Below, one piece after another: positions 1-9,292 of a DNA stretch of 64,000 bases. The stretch is from Ulvibacterium marinum (lineage in GTDB: Bacteria > Bacteroidota > Bacteroidia > Flavobacteriales > Flavobacteriaceae): the NCBI RefSeq assembly GCF_003626755.1, contig NZ_RBCJ01000001.1, positions 806,001-870,000 of the forward strand. The letters are read 5' to 3'. The notes beneath the pieces are model-generated. The model saw only the letters and a list, made by a program, of their open reading frames with translations, had not been told where the DNA came from and ran no database searches. Each line of letters begins with the position of its first letter. Positions within the stretch are counted from its first letter, which is position 1. A program made the translations under genes and the position numbers.

Positions 1-1085
1 TTTCCATAACCCTGGTTACTGCCGTAATCATCGTTACCCAGCAATTAAAATACGCCCAGACCAAGGATATGGGCTTTGATAAGGAAAACCTGCTGGCCGT
101 ACGTCTGGGCACCCAGGATGCACGGGACAAGTATGATGCCATCCAGTCCCAGATGACATCCATTTCCGGGGTCTCTCAGGTGGCAGGCACCAATACCTAT
201 CCTTCCGGCCTGATCATGAGGGATATGGGTATGCATTTGCCAGGAATGGATGATACCAATCAGACCGGGGTCTTTTATAATGGCATAACAGAAAACTATT
301 TCAACACAACAGGCACAAAATTATTAGCTGGTAGGGCATTAAGGGCAAACGATAGCAGCCAAGTGATAGTGAATCAAGCCACTTTGGACGAGTTCAACAT
401 TAAACTGGAGGATGCCTTGGCATCGACACTGGTACAGACCTATGAGGGGGAGAGCTCCACTTATGAAATTGTCGGTGTTGCCGAAAATTATCATTTTGCA
501 ACCTTAAAATCGGCCATAGATCCTATTCTACTATATAATGATACCAGTCCGGATTGGGTCGTCCTAAAAACGGAAACCAAGGACTTTAGAACCTTGCTCG
601 CAAATCTGGAGGATACATGGAAATCTATTAATCCAAGTACCCCTTTCGTCTATACCTTCATTGATAAAGAAGTGGAGAAATTATTTGCCGAAGAAAAACG
701 TCTGGGTCAAATTTCCTTGGTGTTTACCTTATTGGCCATATTGATCAGTTGTCTTGGCCTTTTTGGCCTGGTTTCCTACGTTGCCGAACAGAAGAAGAAG
801 GAGATTGGAATCCGAAAAGTTCTGGGGGCCAGTATCAACTCCGTGGTACAGCTCCTGACCAAGGATTTTCTAAAACTGGTCGGGATTGCCTTTTTGATAG
901 GTTCCCCTATAGCCTATTATTTTATGCAACGCTGGCTGGAGGGTTTTACCTATAAAATCGAAATTGAGTTCTGGGTATTTGTTCTGGCCGGAGGTTTTGC
1001 CTTGGTCGTCACTTTGTTAACCGTTGGTTTCCAATCGATAAAATCCGCCATTGCCAATCCGGTAAAAAGTTTACGCACGGAATAA
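1..1085 (+). CDS. ABC transporter permease, MacB/FtsX family (3' part; cut by window edge)
   Basis: The reading frame is open from base 3, so the start lies outside the window; about 360 residues are visible. They begin at the end of the mid-protein TM helix (VTAVIIVTQQ), continue through the second periplasmic core domain (AGRALRANDSSQ, IVGVAENYHF) and end with the second FtsX domain of three helices. The cytoplasmic coupling segment KKKEIGIRKVLGAS follows the first of these helices, and the tail is IANPVKSLRTE, the usual ending in this array. The next permease begins 20 bp downstream, so the two are surely co-transcribed. The first ATG at 69 is internal and is not the true start. The array therefore extends beyond the left edge. 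Confidence 0.95.
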   Translation, partial: SITLVTAVIIVTQQLKYAQTKDMGFDKENLLAVRLGTQDARDKYDAIQSQMTSISGVSQVAGTNTYPSGLIMRDMGMHLPGMDDTNQTGVFYNGITENYFNTTGTKLLAGRALRANDSSQVIVNQATLDEFNIKLEDALASTLVQTYEGESSTYEIVGVAENYHFATLKSAIDPILLYNDTSPDWVVLKTETKDFRTLLANLEDTWKSINPSTPFVYTFIDKEVEKLFAEEKRLGQISLVFTLLAILISCLGLFGLVSYVAEQKKKEIGIRKVLGASINSVVQLLTKDFLKLVGIAFLIGSPIAYYFMQRWLEGFTYKIEIEFWVFVLAGGFALVVTLLTVGFQSIKSAIANPVKSLRTE

Positions 1086-1105
1086 ACCATTAAAAACGAA
1101 TAGTG

Positions 1106-3535
1106 ATGCTAAGGAATTATTTTAAAACAGCTTGGAGGACCATCCTAAAGAACAAGGCATTGTTTTCGATCAATATCATAGGACTTTCTTTGGGAATCGC
1201 TACCTGTTTGGCCATTACACTTTTTGTAGTGGATGAATTGAGCTACGATCGTTTTAATGAAAAGGCCGACCAGATGGCGCGAGTAATATTAAAGGCCAAA
1301 CTGGGGGATGAAATCATAAGGGAATCATCGGTTCCGGCACCCGTGGCAGCAACTTTAGTGGAAGAATTCCCTGAAGTTTTGGATGCTACCCGCATCAGTA
1401 ATACGTATGGCCTGCAAAAGGTAACCTATAAGGAGAACACCATCAGAAAGGGAAAAATGGTGTTTGTGGACCCTAATTTTTTCAAACTATTTACCCTACC
1501 CTTGATAAAAGGAGATGCAAATACCGCTTTAGACGAACCTAATACTGTGGTACTGACCAGAAATCAAGCAGAGACATACTTTGGCAAAGAAGATCCACTC
1601 AATAAGGTCATTACCATTGAAGATCGGGGATTATATACGGTAACCGGTGTCATTGAGGAAGTTCCGGCGAATTCCCATTTTCATTTCGACCTTTTTGCCT
1701 CAATGGAAGGGAATCCGGACGCCAAAAATCAAAGATGGATGCAGGGAAGTTATACCTCGTACCTCCTACTTGCAGAGGGAACAAACCTGAATCAATTTGA
1801 GAATAAGCTACCTGCCATTGTAAAGAAGTATATGGGATCACAGTTGGAGGAAGGGTTGGGAATGACCTATGAAAAGTTCTTGGAAACAGGGAATGAGGTA
1901 GGTTTATATCTTCAACCTTTGAAGGATATACACCTCTATTCGAATTTTACGGGAACCGGAGATTTTGAAGCAGGTGGGGATATCAATACGGTTTATATGT
2001 TTTCGGCCATCGCCTTGTTTATGCTTTTGATAGCCTGCATCAATTTTATGAACCTTTCCACTGCCGGTGCTTCAAAAAGGGTAAAGGAAATAGGTATGCG
2101 GAAAGTTTTGGGTTCTAGAAAAGGACAATTGGTAGGTCAGTTTTTGACGGAGTCCTTGATTGCCGCATTGATTGCGATGGTAATAGGGTTCATTATACTC
2201 GCCTTGGCTTTACCATATTTTAATAATCTCTCCGGCAAATCCTTGGAAATCGATTACCTTTTTAGCCCTCAGGTCGTATTGGCCCTTATTGGCCTAACGG
2301 TGCTGACTAGCTTTTTGGCCGGAGGGTACCCCGCCTTTTTTATGTCATCCTTTAAACCTATTCAAACCTTAAAAAACAGGTTTACTACCCATGGAGGTAA
2401 GGGTATTAGAAGCGGTCTTGTAGTGTTCCAGTTTGTGATATCCGTAGGTCTTATAATTGGTACGTTGGTCGTGGGCCAGCAGATGGACTATATTCAGAAT
2501 AAGGACATCGGATATAATCGGGAGCAATTGATCGTAGTTCGGGATGCCTTTTTATTGGGGAACAATGTGCCAGCATATAAAGATGAACTCCTAAATAACC
2601 CTAATGTTTTAAATGTTTCCAACTCTTCCTTTATACCCGCCGGCCCTACCGATAACAATATGCAGATGATATCCCCGGTCCACAATACCGAATTGAAAAG
2701 GCGGACCAATTTTTACTTTGTAGATCAGGAGTACATCCCAACCATGGGAATGGAAATAATAGCTGGGAGGAACTTTTCCAAAGAATTCGGCACGGATAGC
2801 ACCAATGTTATTATTAATGAAACAGCCATCAAGACCTTTGGATTGGAAGGAAACCCCATTGGGCAAACGGTACTGCGTTCAACGGATTTGGAAGGAGGTA
2901 GGGAAAGGTTGAATATTATAGGTGTTGTAAAGGATTTTCACGCAAGATCCTTGCACGAACCGATTGAGCCTTTGATGATGATGCTAAGTAACAATGAGGT
3001 TACCGGGCTCATTGTTAAAAGCAAAACGGCAGATATCTCCAGCCTCATCGGCAACATGAGGAAAGAGTGGGAGTCATTTGGATCTGGGGAAATTTTTGAC
3101 TATGCCTTTTTGGACGAATTATATAATGAGACCTATTTCAAGGAACAAAACATGAATTCGATTCTACGGATTTTTGCATTGCTCACGATATTCGTGGCTT
3201 GCTTGGGGCTCTTTGGATTGGTAACCTTTACCGCGGAACAACGATTTAAGGAAATAGGGATACGAAAAGTATTGGGTTCCTCGGTACCTCAGATCATAGG
3301 TTTACTGGCCAAGGATTTTTTAAAACTGATCCTAATTTCCATGGTCATCGCGTTTCCATTGGGATACTACCTGATGGGCAAATGGCTTCAGGATTTTACC
3401 TATCGCATAGAAATGGAATGGTGGGTATTTGCCTTGGCAGGACTTATGACCCTATTCATAGCATTTTTCACCATAAGCTATAGAAGCATACAAGCGGCAA
3501 ATGCCAACCCTGTAAAGAGTCTAAGGGCAGAATAA
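1106..3535 (+). CDS. ABC transporter permease, MacB/FtsX double-domain family
   Basis: This 809-residue protein shows the full plan of the family. TM1 is at about residues 20-42, and a periplasmic MacB-type core domain at about 45-290 contains FFKLFTLPLIKGD and VTGVIEEVPANSHFHFD. FtsX domain 1 (about 295-420) has its coupling segment KEIGMRKVLGS near residue 327. TM5 is at about 435-460, the second core domain at about 465-660, and FtsX domain 2 at about 690-805 with KEIGIRKVLGSS near 715. Two four-helix halves in one chain should form a pseudo-dimer; there is no nucleotide-binding domain. MacB itself, by contrast, is one such half fused to an ATPase. A GTG at 1103 precedes the ATG at 1106; I chose the ATG because MLRNYFKTAWR matches paralog starts. 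Substrate unknown. Confidence 0.95.
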   Translation: MLRNYFKTAWRTILKNKALFSINIIGLSLGIATCLAITLFVVDELSYDRFNEKADQMARVILKAKLGDEIIRESSVPAPVAATLVEEFPEVLDATRISNTYGLQKVTYKENTIRKGKMVFVDPNFFKLFTLPLIKGDANTALDEPNTVVLTRNQAETYFGKEDPLNKVITIEDRGLYTVTGVIEEVPANSHFHFDLFASMEGNPDAKNQRWMQGSYTSYLLLAEGTNLNQFENKLPAIVKKYMGSQLEEGLGMTYEKFLETGNEVGLYLQPLKDIHLYSNFTGTGDFEAGGDINTVYMFSAIALFMLLIACINFMNLSTAGASKRVKEIGMRKVLGSRKGQLVGQFLTESLIAALIAMVIGFIILALALPYFNNLSGKSLEIDYLFSPQVVLALIGLTVLTSFLAGGYPAFFMSSFKPIQTLKNRFTTHGGKGIRSGLVVFQFVISVGLIIGTLVVGQQMDYIQNKDIGYNREQLIVVRDAFLLGNNVPAYKDELLNNPNVLNVSNSSFIPAGPTDNNMQMISPVHNTELKRRTNFYFVDQEYIPTMGMEIIAGRNFSKEFGTDSTNVIINETAIKTFGLEGNPIGQTVLRSTDLEGGRERLNIIGVVKDFHARSLHEPIEPLMMMLSNNEVTGLIVKSKTADISSLIGNMRKEWESFGSGEIFDYAFLDELYNETYFKEQNMNSILRIFALLTIFVACLGLFGLVTFTAEQRFKEIGIRKVLGSSVPQIIGLLAKDFLKLILISMVIAFPLGYYLMGKWLQDFTYRIEMEWWVFALAGLMTLFIAFFTISYRSIQAANANPVKSLRAE

Positions 3536-3543
3536 AAGGAACC

Positions 3544-3577
3544 TAGACCCGCCAGGTTTTTAAACCTGGCGGGTCTA
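3544..3577. repeat. Perfect 16-bp inverted repeat in permease spacer
   Basis: Arms 3544-3559 (tagacccgccaggttt) and 3562-3577 are exact reverse complements with a 2-bp centre. The element fills most of the 55-bp spacer between two permeases. No T tract follows on the + strand, so it does not look like a standard intrinsic terminator, although the hairpin could still affect mRNA decay or translation between the genes. Shorter or decayed relatives sit in the spacers at 12821, 29809, 32263 and 34685. Confidence 0.9.
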
Positions 3578-3590
3578 AAAAAAGAAAATC

Positions 3591-6020
3591 ATGATTAAAA
3601 ATTACTTGAAAATAGGGATTCGAAATATACTGAAGTACAAGGCCTTTTCATTTATCAATGTTTTTGGATTGGCCGTAGCCATGTCCGTGAGTATGCTCAT
3701 CATACTCATGTTGATAAATCAAAAGAGTTATGATCAGTTTCATGAAAAGAAAGACAGTATTTATAGGGTAAACATAGACCCTGCCAATCACAAGCGTCCA
3801 TATGCCTCGGGTCCTGCACCCTTGGCGGAGACCCTACGAACGGATTATCCCATTATAAAGGAAGCCACCCATTTACTTAAAGGATTTGGCGGGGATGCGG
3901 TCCATAACAACAGTTTTTCCGAAATGCGTGGGTATTTTACCGATAATGCCTTTTTTGAAATATTCAGTTTTGAGCTCGAAAAAGGCGATAGGGCTAACGC
4001 CTTAACAAAACCCAATACCATGGTCCTATCACATGAAGTGACCCAACGACTTTTTGGGGATGAAGACCCATTAGGGAAAATAGTGGACTTCGCCGACCGG
4101 GGCATAGACATGTTTACGGATGAGGCCAAGGCACCAACGGATTGGGGTACCTATACGGTTACGGGCGTGCTGGCCGATAAGGATTATAAGACCCATCTGG
4201 AATTTGATGTATTGGTTTCCACGGCTTCATTAAAACAGTTGTATCAAGAAGGGAAAATGTACGACGCTTCTGAAAATTGGGGCGATTATTCTAGATGTTA
4301 TACCTATGTTTTGGCGGAAGACAACGTAGACGAAAAAGAGCTAAATTCAGCATTGGCCAATCTAGCCGATGAAAAATATAAGGGAGATGCGAATTTGGAG
4401 GGGTCGAAATTTATGGTTCAAGCATTGACCAAGCTCACTCCAGGGCCCGTTTTGGGAAACGACCCTTCATCGAACTTGCCCATGTTTGCCTACTATATCC
4501 TCGCTGGTTTTGCCTTGTTGGTCATGATACTGGCCATTCTCAATTATACGCAATTGTCTATTGCCAGGGCGGTGACCCGATCAAAGGAAATCGGGATACG
4601 AAAAGTGAATGGTGCCTTTAGAAAAGATTTGATCGTGCAATTTCTAAGTGAGTCTATGGTTTTGGTATTTCTTGCGCTGATAGTAGCGGGCTTTTTCCTG
4701 ATTTTTATGCGTTGGGCACTTCTAAATCTATGGATGAACCAATTTTTGGGATTTGAACTTGTTCCCAATACCACGGTCTACATTGCCTTTATAAGTTTCA
4801 CTTTCTTTACCGGGCTCATTGCGGGTATTTTCCCTGCGCTCCGGCTCTCCGGATATCGGCCGGTGAGAATTTTGAAAGGTGCGGATGAAACTAAACGAGG
4901 GCGGTTGGGCATGCGGAAAACGTTGACCGTTACCCAGTTTGTCTTTTCCCTATTCTTTATCGTCACGGCGATTGTTGTGTACAATCAGTTTAGGCACTAT
5001 ATGGATTATGAATATGGTTTTAATGCTGAGAACATCATAAATATAAACCTTCAGAGCAATGATTACAAACTGGTAAAGGAAGCATTCCATTCGGTTCCAG
5101 GCGTTTCGGGAATAGCAGGAACGGCCTACTATCCAGGTACGGGAAGAAATGACAACACCACTTTGACCAAGCCGGGTACCGAGGAACCGATCGAAGCCAT
5201 TGATTTGAGGGCAGATGAAAATTTTATCGAATTATTGGATATTGGACTAATTGCCGGACGAAATCTACCGGCTTCGGAATCCAATTCGTTTGTAGTGGTC
5301 AATAAGACCACCGCCCAAACTTTTGGGTATGAAAATCCTGGTGACATCGTCGGGGAAATGTTCTATGAAAGAAACGGGGACAAGACCGTTGAAGTGATAG
5401 GTGTGGTGGAAGATTTTACATTCTTTCTTCTCTTTTCTTCAAAGAAGACGGGCCCCATCGTATTGCGGAACGAGCCAGAACGGTTCAACTTTGTCAGCCT
5501 AAAAACGGCTTCGGCCGATCAAGATCAACTTATCGCGCAATTAGAGGAGGCATGGAAGACGGTAGATCCCATACACCCTTTGAAGTATGAGTTTTATGAA
5601 CATAAGTTGGAAGGCTATAATCAGGCGGTTTTTGATTTGGTGGCGGTTATTGGATTCTTTGCCTTTTTGACCATAACCATTGCATGTTTGGGGTTATTGG
5701 GAATGGCCATTTATACTACGGAACGACGTACCAAGGAAATCGGCATCCGCAAGGTTTTGGGTGCCGACGGATTCATGCTGGTTTATCTGCTTTCCAAGGA
5801 GTTCCTGATTCTATTGGGTATTGCGGTGATCATTGCGGCTCCCTTGAGTTATTATGTCAACAATTTTTGGTTGGATTTCTTGGTGATCAAGGTATCCTTC
5901 GGGTTTGGAACAATCCTATTGGGGTCGCTCCTTATTCTGCTTTTAGGCTTTTTGACCATCGCGCCACAGACACTCCGTGTTTCCAATCGCAATCCAATTA
6001 CATCATTAAGAATCGAATAA
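3591..6020 (+). CDS. ABC transporter permease, MacB/FtsX double-domain family
   Basis: A protein of 809 residues with the eight-helix double-half layout. It starts MIKNYLKIGIRNILKYKAFS. The first membrane/coupling block is unusual: the common LIACINFMNLSTA is replaced by ILAILNYTQLSIA, and the coupling segment near residue 332 reads KEIGIRKVNGAF, with Asn where most paralogs have Leu. The second coupling segment, near 715, is canonical (TKEIGIRKVLGAD). The tail is NRNPITSLRIE rather than NPVKSLRTE. The first periplasmic domain has an extra insert around residues 170-186 (GIDMFTDEAKAPTDW). It lies between the palindromic spacer and a hydrolase gene 10 bp downstream, so it probably shares a transcript with that enzyme. 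Confidence 0.95.
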   Translation: MIKNYLKIGIRNILKYKAFSFINVFGLAVAMSVSMLIILMLINQKSYDQFHEKKDSIYRVNIDPANHKRPYASGPAPLAETLRTDYPIIKEATHLLKGFGGDAVHNNSFSEMRGYFTDNAFFEIFSFELEKGDRANALTKPNTMVLSHEVTQRLFGDEDPLGKIVDFADRGIDMFTDEAKAPTDWGTYTVTGVLADKDYKTHLEFDVLVSTASLKQLYQEGKMYDASENWGDYSRCYTYVLAEDNVDEKELNSALANLADEKYKGDANLEGSKFMVQALTKLTPGPVLGNDPSSNLPMFAYYILAGFALLVMILAILNYTQLSIARAVTRSKEIGIRKVNGAFRKDLIVQFLSESMVLVFLALIVAGFFLIFMRWALLNLWMNQFLGFELVPNTTVYIAFISFTFFTGLIAGIFPALRLSGYRPVRILKGADETKRGRLGMRKTLTVTQFVFSLFFIVTAIVVYNQFRHYMDYEYGFNAENIININLQSNDYKLVKEAFHSVPGVSGIAGTAYYPGTGRNDNTTLTKPGTEEPIEAIDLRADENFIELLDIGLIAGRNLPASESNSFVVVNKTTAQTFGYENPGDIVGEMFYERNGDKTVEVIGVVEDFTFFLLFSSKKTGPIVLRNEPERFNFVSLKTASADQDQLIAQLEEAWKTVDPIHPLKYEFYEHKLEGYNQAVFDLVAVIGFFAFLTITIACLGLLGMAIYTTERRTKEIGIRKVLGADGFMLVYLLSKEFLILLGIAVIIAAPLSYYVNNFWLDFLVIKVSFGFGTILLGSLLILLLGFLTIAPQTLRVSNRNPITSLRIE

Positions 6021-6030
6021 ATACTATCCA

Positions 6031-6861
6031 ATGAAGCGTATACTATTCACAGCCTTATTTGGTATCTGTATTTTAGGAGCAATTGCACAGGATGGGACCA
6101 AAGTGCCCTACGGTTATAATGAAAGTGTCGGCAAATATTTTGAAGTCACTACGGATACAAAACTGTATTATGAAATTTATGGCGAAGGCGAACCGATCCT
6201 CATGCTCCATGGAGGAGTTTATGGCTATATCGACGAGTTTGAATTTTTTATCGATTCACTTTCAAAAAACTATCAAGTTATCTGTCTCGCGACCAGAGGA
6301 CATGTAAAATCCGATATTGGACATGAGCCTTTTACCTATGAACAGCGGGCCGGGGATGCCAAGAAGCTCTTGGAGCATTTAAATATCGAAAAGGCGGGGA
6401 TCATTGGATTTTCGGACGGGGGCTATGCGGCCTACCGGTTAGCTGCCGACTATCCTGAAGTGGTTGAAAAGATGGTCGTAATAGGATCAGGTGACCGCCC
6501 GGTAGGGTCAGGGGTAAATTATGGCTATTCCGAAGAGAAATTAATGAAAGAGGCAGGAGGATATTTTAAAAAACGCCTGGCCGCCATGCCGGAACCAAAG
6601 CGATGGAATGAAAGCTTGCAATGGCTCAATGCACTTTATGAAAATGAAGTGGTGAGTGAAAAGGTCTTCAAAAAGATTGATTGTCCCGTATTACTTTTGG
6701 CGGGAGATAAAGATCAATACTCAAATCCAGAAGCCCTTTTAAAAGCACATGAATCCATAAAGGAATCGAATTTATCCATCATCCCTGGTTGTGGCCATGT
6801 AGTTTTCTATTGCAATTGGAACGCCGTTTGGGCCGTTGTCGAACCCTTTTTAAAAAAATGA
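6031..6861 (+). CDS. Exported alpha/beta-fold hydrolase
   Basis: A 276-residue protein with an N-terminal signal peptide (about residues 1-19, cleavage expected at AIA|Q). The alpha/beta-hydrolase signatures are in the usual order: oxyanion-hole loop LHGG at 59-62, nucleophile elbow GFSDG at 126-130 with Ser128, an acid candidate in LLLAGDKDQ (Asp226 or Asp228), and the catalytic His256 in PGCGH. The family includes esterases, lipases and C-C hydrolases; nothing here fixes the substrate. It begins 10 bp after one permease, and its TGA stop lies immediately before the ATG of the next, so it is embedded in a permease operon. A periplasmic enzyme acting on the same compounds that these permeases handle is a plausible inference only. 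Confidence 0.93.
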   Translation: MKRILFTALFGICILGAIAQDGTKVPYGYNESVGKYFEVTTDTKLYYEIYGEGEPILMLHGGVYGYIDEFEFFIDSLSKNYQVICLATRGHVKSDIGHEPFTYEQRAGDAKKLLEHLNIEKAGIIGFSDGGYAAYRLAADYPEVVEKMVVIGSGDRPVGSGVNYGYSEEKLMKEAGGYFKKRLAAMPEPKRWNESLQWLNALYENEVVSEKVFKKIDCPVLLLAGDKDQYSNPEALLKAHESIKESNLSIIPGCGHVVFYCNWNAVWAVVEPFLKK

Positions 6862-6863
6862 TC

Positions 6864-9242
6864 ATGTTCAAAAACCACCTTAAAATCGCATGGCGGAACC
6901 TGAAAAGAAACCCCTTGTTCTCATTGATCAATATTCTGGGACTTTCTACGGGAATGGCCAGTGCCTTCCTAATTTATTTTTGGGTTACGGACGAAATCAT
7001 GGTAGACAAGTTTCATGTAAACGAGCCAAATCTTTATCAAGTTCTAATGAAGAGTGAGGAAAACGGTATAATAAGAATACTTGACGGAACACAGGGACCT
7101 CTTGCGGAGGCCTTGGAAAAAGATCTACCAGAAGTGGAGCATGCCCTAACCGTTATGGATGGTGGAAAGTTGGGTATGAGTATTAGCTTTAAGAATGAAG
7201 AAAATATGTTTAAAACTGCCGGACTTTTTGCCAGTAAAACTTTTTTTGACGCTTTTACTTTTCCGTTGATTCATGGCACCGCCTCTCAGGTACTATCCGA
7301 CAAGGACGCGGTTGTCATTTCGGAAAATTTTGCCATAAAACTATTTGGTTCGGTCGAAAACGCCATGAACCGTCAAATGGAATATAATATGTTTGGCAAC
7401 GAACATTCCGCCAAAGTAACCGGAGTATTTAAAAATGTTCCCAACAATTCGACCTTGCAATTCAATTTTGTAGCTACTAGGAAAAAACTGTTGGAGGACA
7501 TTTGGACCAATGGCCAGGTTTGGACCAATACCGGACCGGACACCTATGTCTTGTTGAAGCCAAATGTTGATATTGCCACCTTTAATTTAAAAATCGAAAG
7601 ATTTATAGACAAATATGATGAATATAATACGTTCAGTCTTTTTACACGAAAATTCTCGGATGCCTATCTAAAGGGGAACTATGAGAATGGTGTTCAAAGC
7701 GGGGGACGGATTACCTACGTAAAACTATTTTCTTTTGTTGCCTTGTTGGTTTTGCTTATTGCTTGCATCAATTTTATGAACTTGTCCACGGCAAGGGTCT
7801 CCCGTAGGTTTAAGGAGATAGGGATCAAAAAGACATTGGGCAGTACCAAAAGAATTTTGGTGGTTCAGTTTTTGGCGGAATCCATCTTCATTACCTTTCT
7901 CTCATTGGCCTTGTCCTTAGTACTGGTTATTTTGCTTATACCGGTCTTTAATTTTATTACGGGAAAAGAGCTTGGTATGGATTTGATCTTTCAGCATATG
8001 TCCATACTTCTTTTGGGCACGCTGGTAACAGGATTTATATCCGGGAGCTACCCAGCGTTCTATCTATCCGGTTTTAGTCCGTTGGCAACGTTAAAAGGGA
8101 AATTTCAAGGCAAGGGAACGGAATTATTTGCGCGTAAGGGATTGGTGGTCTTTCAATTTATGGCGTCCTTGGTATTGATTATATCGGTATTGATTATTAG
8201 TGACCAGATAAATTTTGCCCTTACCAAGCCCATGGGGTATCAAAAAGAAAATTTGGTCCATTTTGATCTTGAAGGAAAAGCGTACGAAAATGCACCGGTA
8301 TTATTTGATGAGATTGAAAAAATTGACGGGGTTGAAAGTGTAGGCGGTATAAGTGAGTCCCTTATCCGAGAGGATGGCGGCTCTTCTACCTATGGTATAG
8401 ATTGGCCTGGGAAAGCTGAAAATTTGGAGATTGATTTTGTACTTCGCCGTGTGGATGAAAATTTGATACAGACCATGAATATTGAGATGGTAGCAGGGGA
8501 TGTATTTACTCCGGAATTGGGATCTCCGGAATCCTATCTTGTACTAAACGAGGAAGCCGTAGGATTAATGGGCCTAAAAGATCCCGTTGGCAAAAAAATA
8601 CAGCTATGGGGCGAGGACAAGACTATTTTGGGAGTCATGAAAAACTTCCATACAGCTTCGGTAATGCAACCTATTTCCCCAGTGGTATTTAGGTACGCCC
8701 CCAATCTTGATTTGGCCATGGTTAGAATACGACCGGGAACTGCTGCAAAGACCATTGAAAGCCTTGAGCAAATCTACACTAGCTTTAACCCCGGCTTCAA
8801 TTTTAGCTTTGGCTTTCAAGATCAATCCGTAAATGCACAGTATCTGACGGAGCAGCGTATTTTAAGCCTCTCCAAGTATTTTGCTTTTTTGGCTATTTTT
8901 ATTTCTTGTCTCGGATTATTTGGTCTAGCGGCCTTCAATACGGAGCTAAGAATAAAAGAAATCGGCATTCGTAAAGTATTGGGATCATCATCGCTGGGAA
9001 TATTAAGATTGCTATCATCGGATTTTATAAAATTGATTGTATTGTCCATTGCCTTGGCAATACCCATAGCTTGGTATGCAATGAGCGATTGGCTGTTACA
9101 ATTTGCATATAGGATTACAATCAGCTGGTGGGCCTTTGCCGTGTCCGGCATTTTGGCCATAACTATAGCGATGATTACCATAAGCTTTCAAGCGATTAAA
9201 GCTGCAAATGCAAACCCTGTCAAAAGTTTGCGTACCGAATAG
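6864..9242 (+). CDS. ABC transporter permease, MacB/FtsX double-domain family (IKK subgroup)
   Basis: A protein of 792 residues from the ATG at 6864, which gives the family start MFKNHLKIAWRNL. The frame is open further upstream (ATGs at 6789 and 6858), but those starts lie inside or overlap the hydrolase gene and add no conserved sequence. The first coupling segment near residue 317 is KEIGIKKTLGS, with Lys for Arg. It also carries the GNYENGVQSGGRITYV stretch just before TM2, which links it to the permeases at 39593, 52816, 55277, 57692 and 60096. The second coupling segment is KEIGIRKVLGSSS near 698, and the tail is NANPVKSLRTE. It is translationally adjacent to the hydrolase, with 2 bp between stop and start. 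Confidence 0.95.
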   Translation: MFKNHLKIAWRNLKRNPLFSLINILGLSTGMASAFLIYFWVTDEIMVDKFHVNEPNLYQVLMKSEENGIIRILDGTQGPLAEALEKDLPEVEHALTVMDGGKLGMSISFKNEENMFKTAGLFASKTFFDAFTFPLIHGTASQVLSDKDAVVISENFAIKLFGSVENAMNRQMEYNMFGNEHSAKVTGVFKNVPNNSTLQFNFVATRKKLLEDIWTNGQVWTNTGPDTYVLLKPNVDIATFNLKIERFIDKYDEYNTFSLFTRKFSDAYLKGNYENGVQSGGRITYVKLFSFVALLVLLIACINFMNLSTARVSRRFKEIGIKKTLGSTKRILVVQFLAESIFITFLSLALSLVLVILLIPVFNFITGKELGMDLIFQHMSILLLGTLVTGFISGSYPAFYLSGFSPLATLKGKFQGKGTELFARKGLVVFQFMASLVLIISVLIISDQINFALTKPMGYQKENLVHFDLEGKAYENAPVLFDEIEKIDGVESVGGISESLIREDGGSSTYGIDWPGKAENLEIDFVLRRVDENLIQTMNIEMVAGDVFTPELGSPESYLVLNEEAVGLMGLKDPVGKKIQLWGEDKTILGVMKNFHTASVMQPISPVVFRYAPNLDLAMVRIRPGTAAKTIESLEQIYTSFNPGFNFSFGFQDQSVNAQYLTEQRILSLSKYFAFLAIFISCLGLFGLAAFNTELRIKEIGIRKVLGSSSLGILRLLSSDFIKLIVLSIALAIPIAWYAMSDWLLQFAYRITISWWAFAVSGILAITIAMITISFQAIKAANANPVKSLRTE

Positions 9243-9292
9243 ATAGTGCATACACTGAAACCAAATGACATGAAAACACAAAATAACAGAAG

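Noticed and set aside
3544-3577. The perfect palindrome as a rho-independent terminator
   Set aside because: It is followed by A residues, not T, on the coding strand, and sits inside what appears to be one operon.
6789-6863. Longer N-terminus for the permease at 6864
   Set aside because: The upstream ATG at 6789 would place 25 residues inside the hydrolase gene in another frame; they have no counterpart in paralogs, which begin at the MFKN motif.
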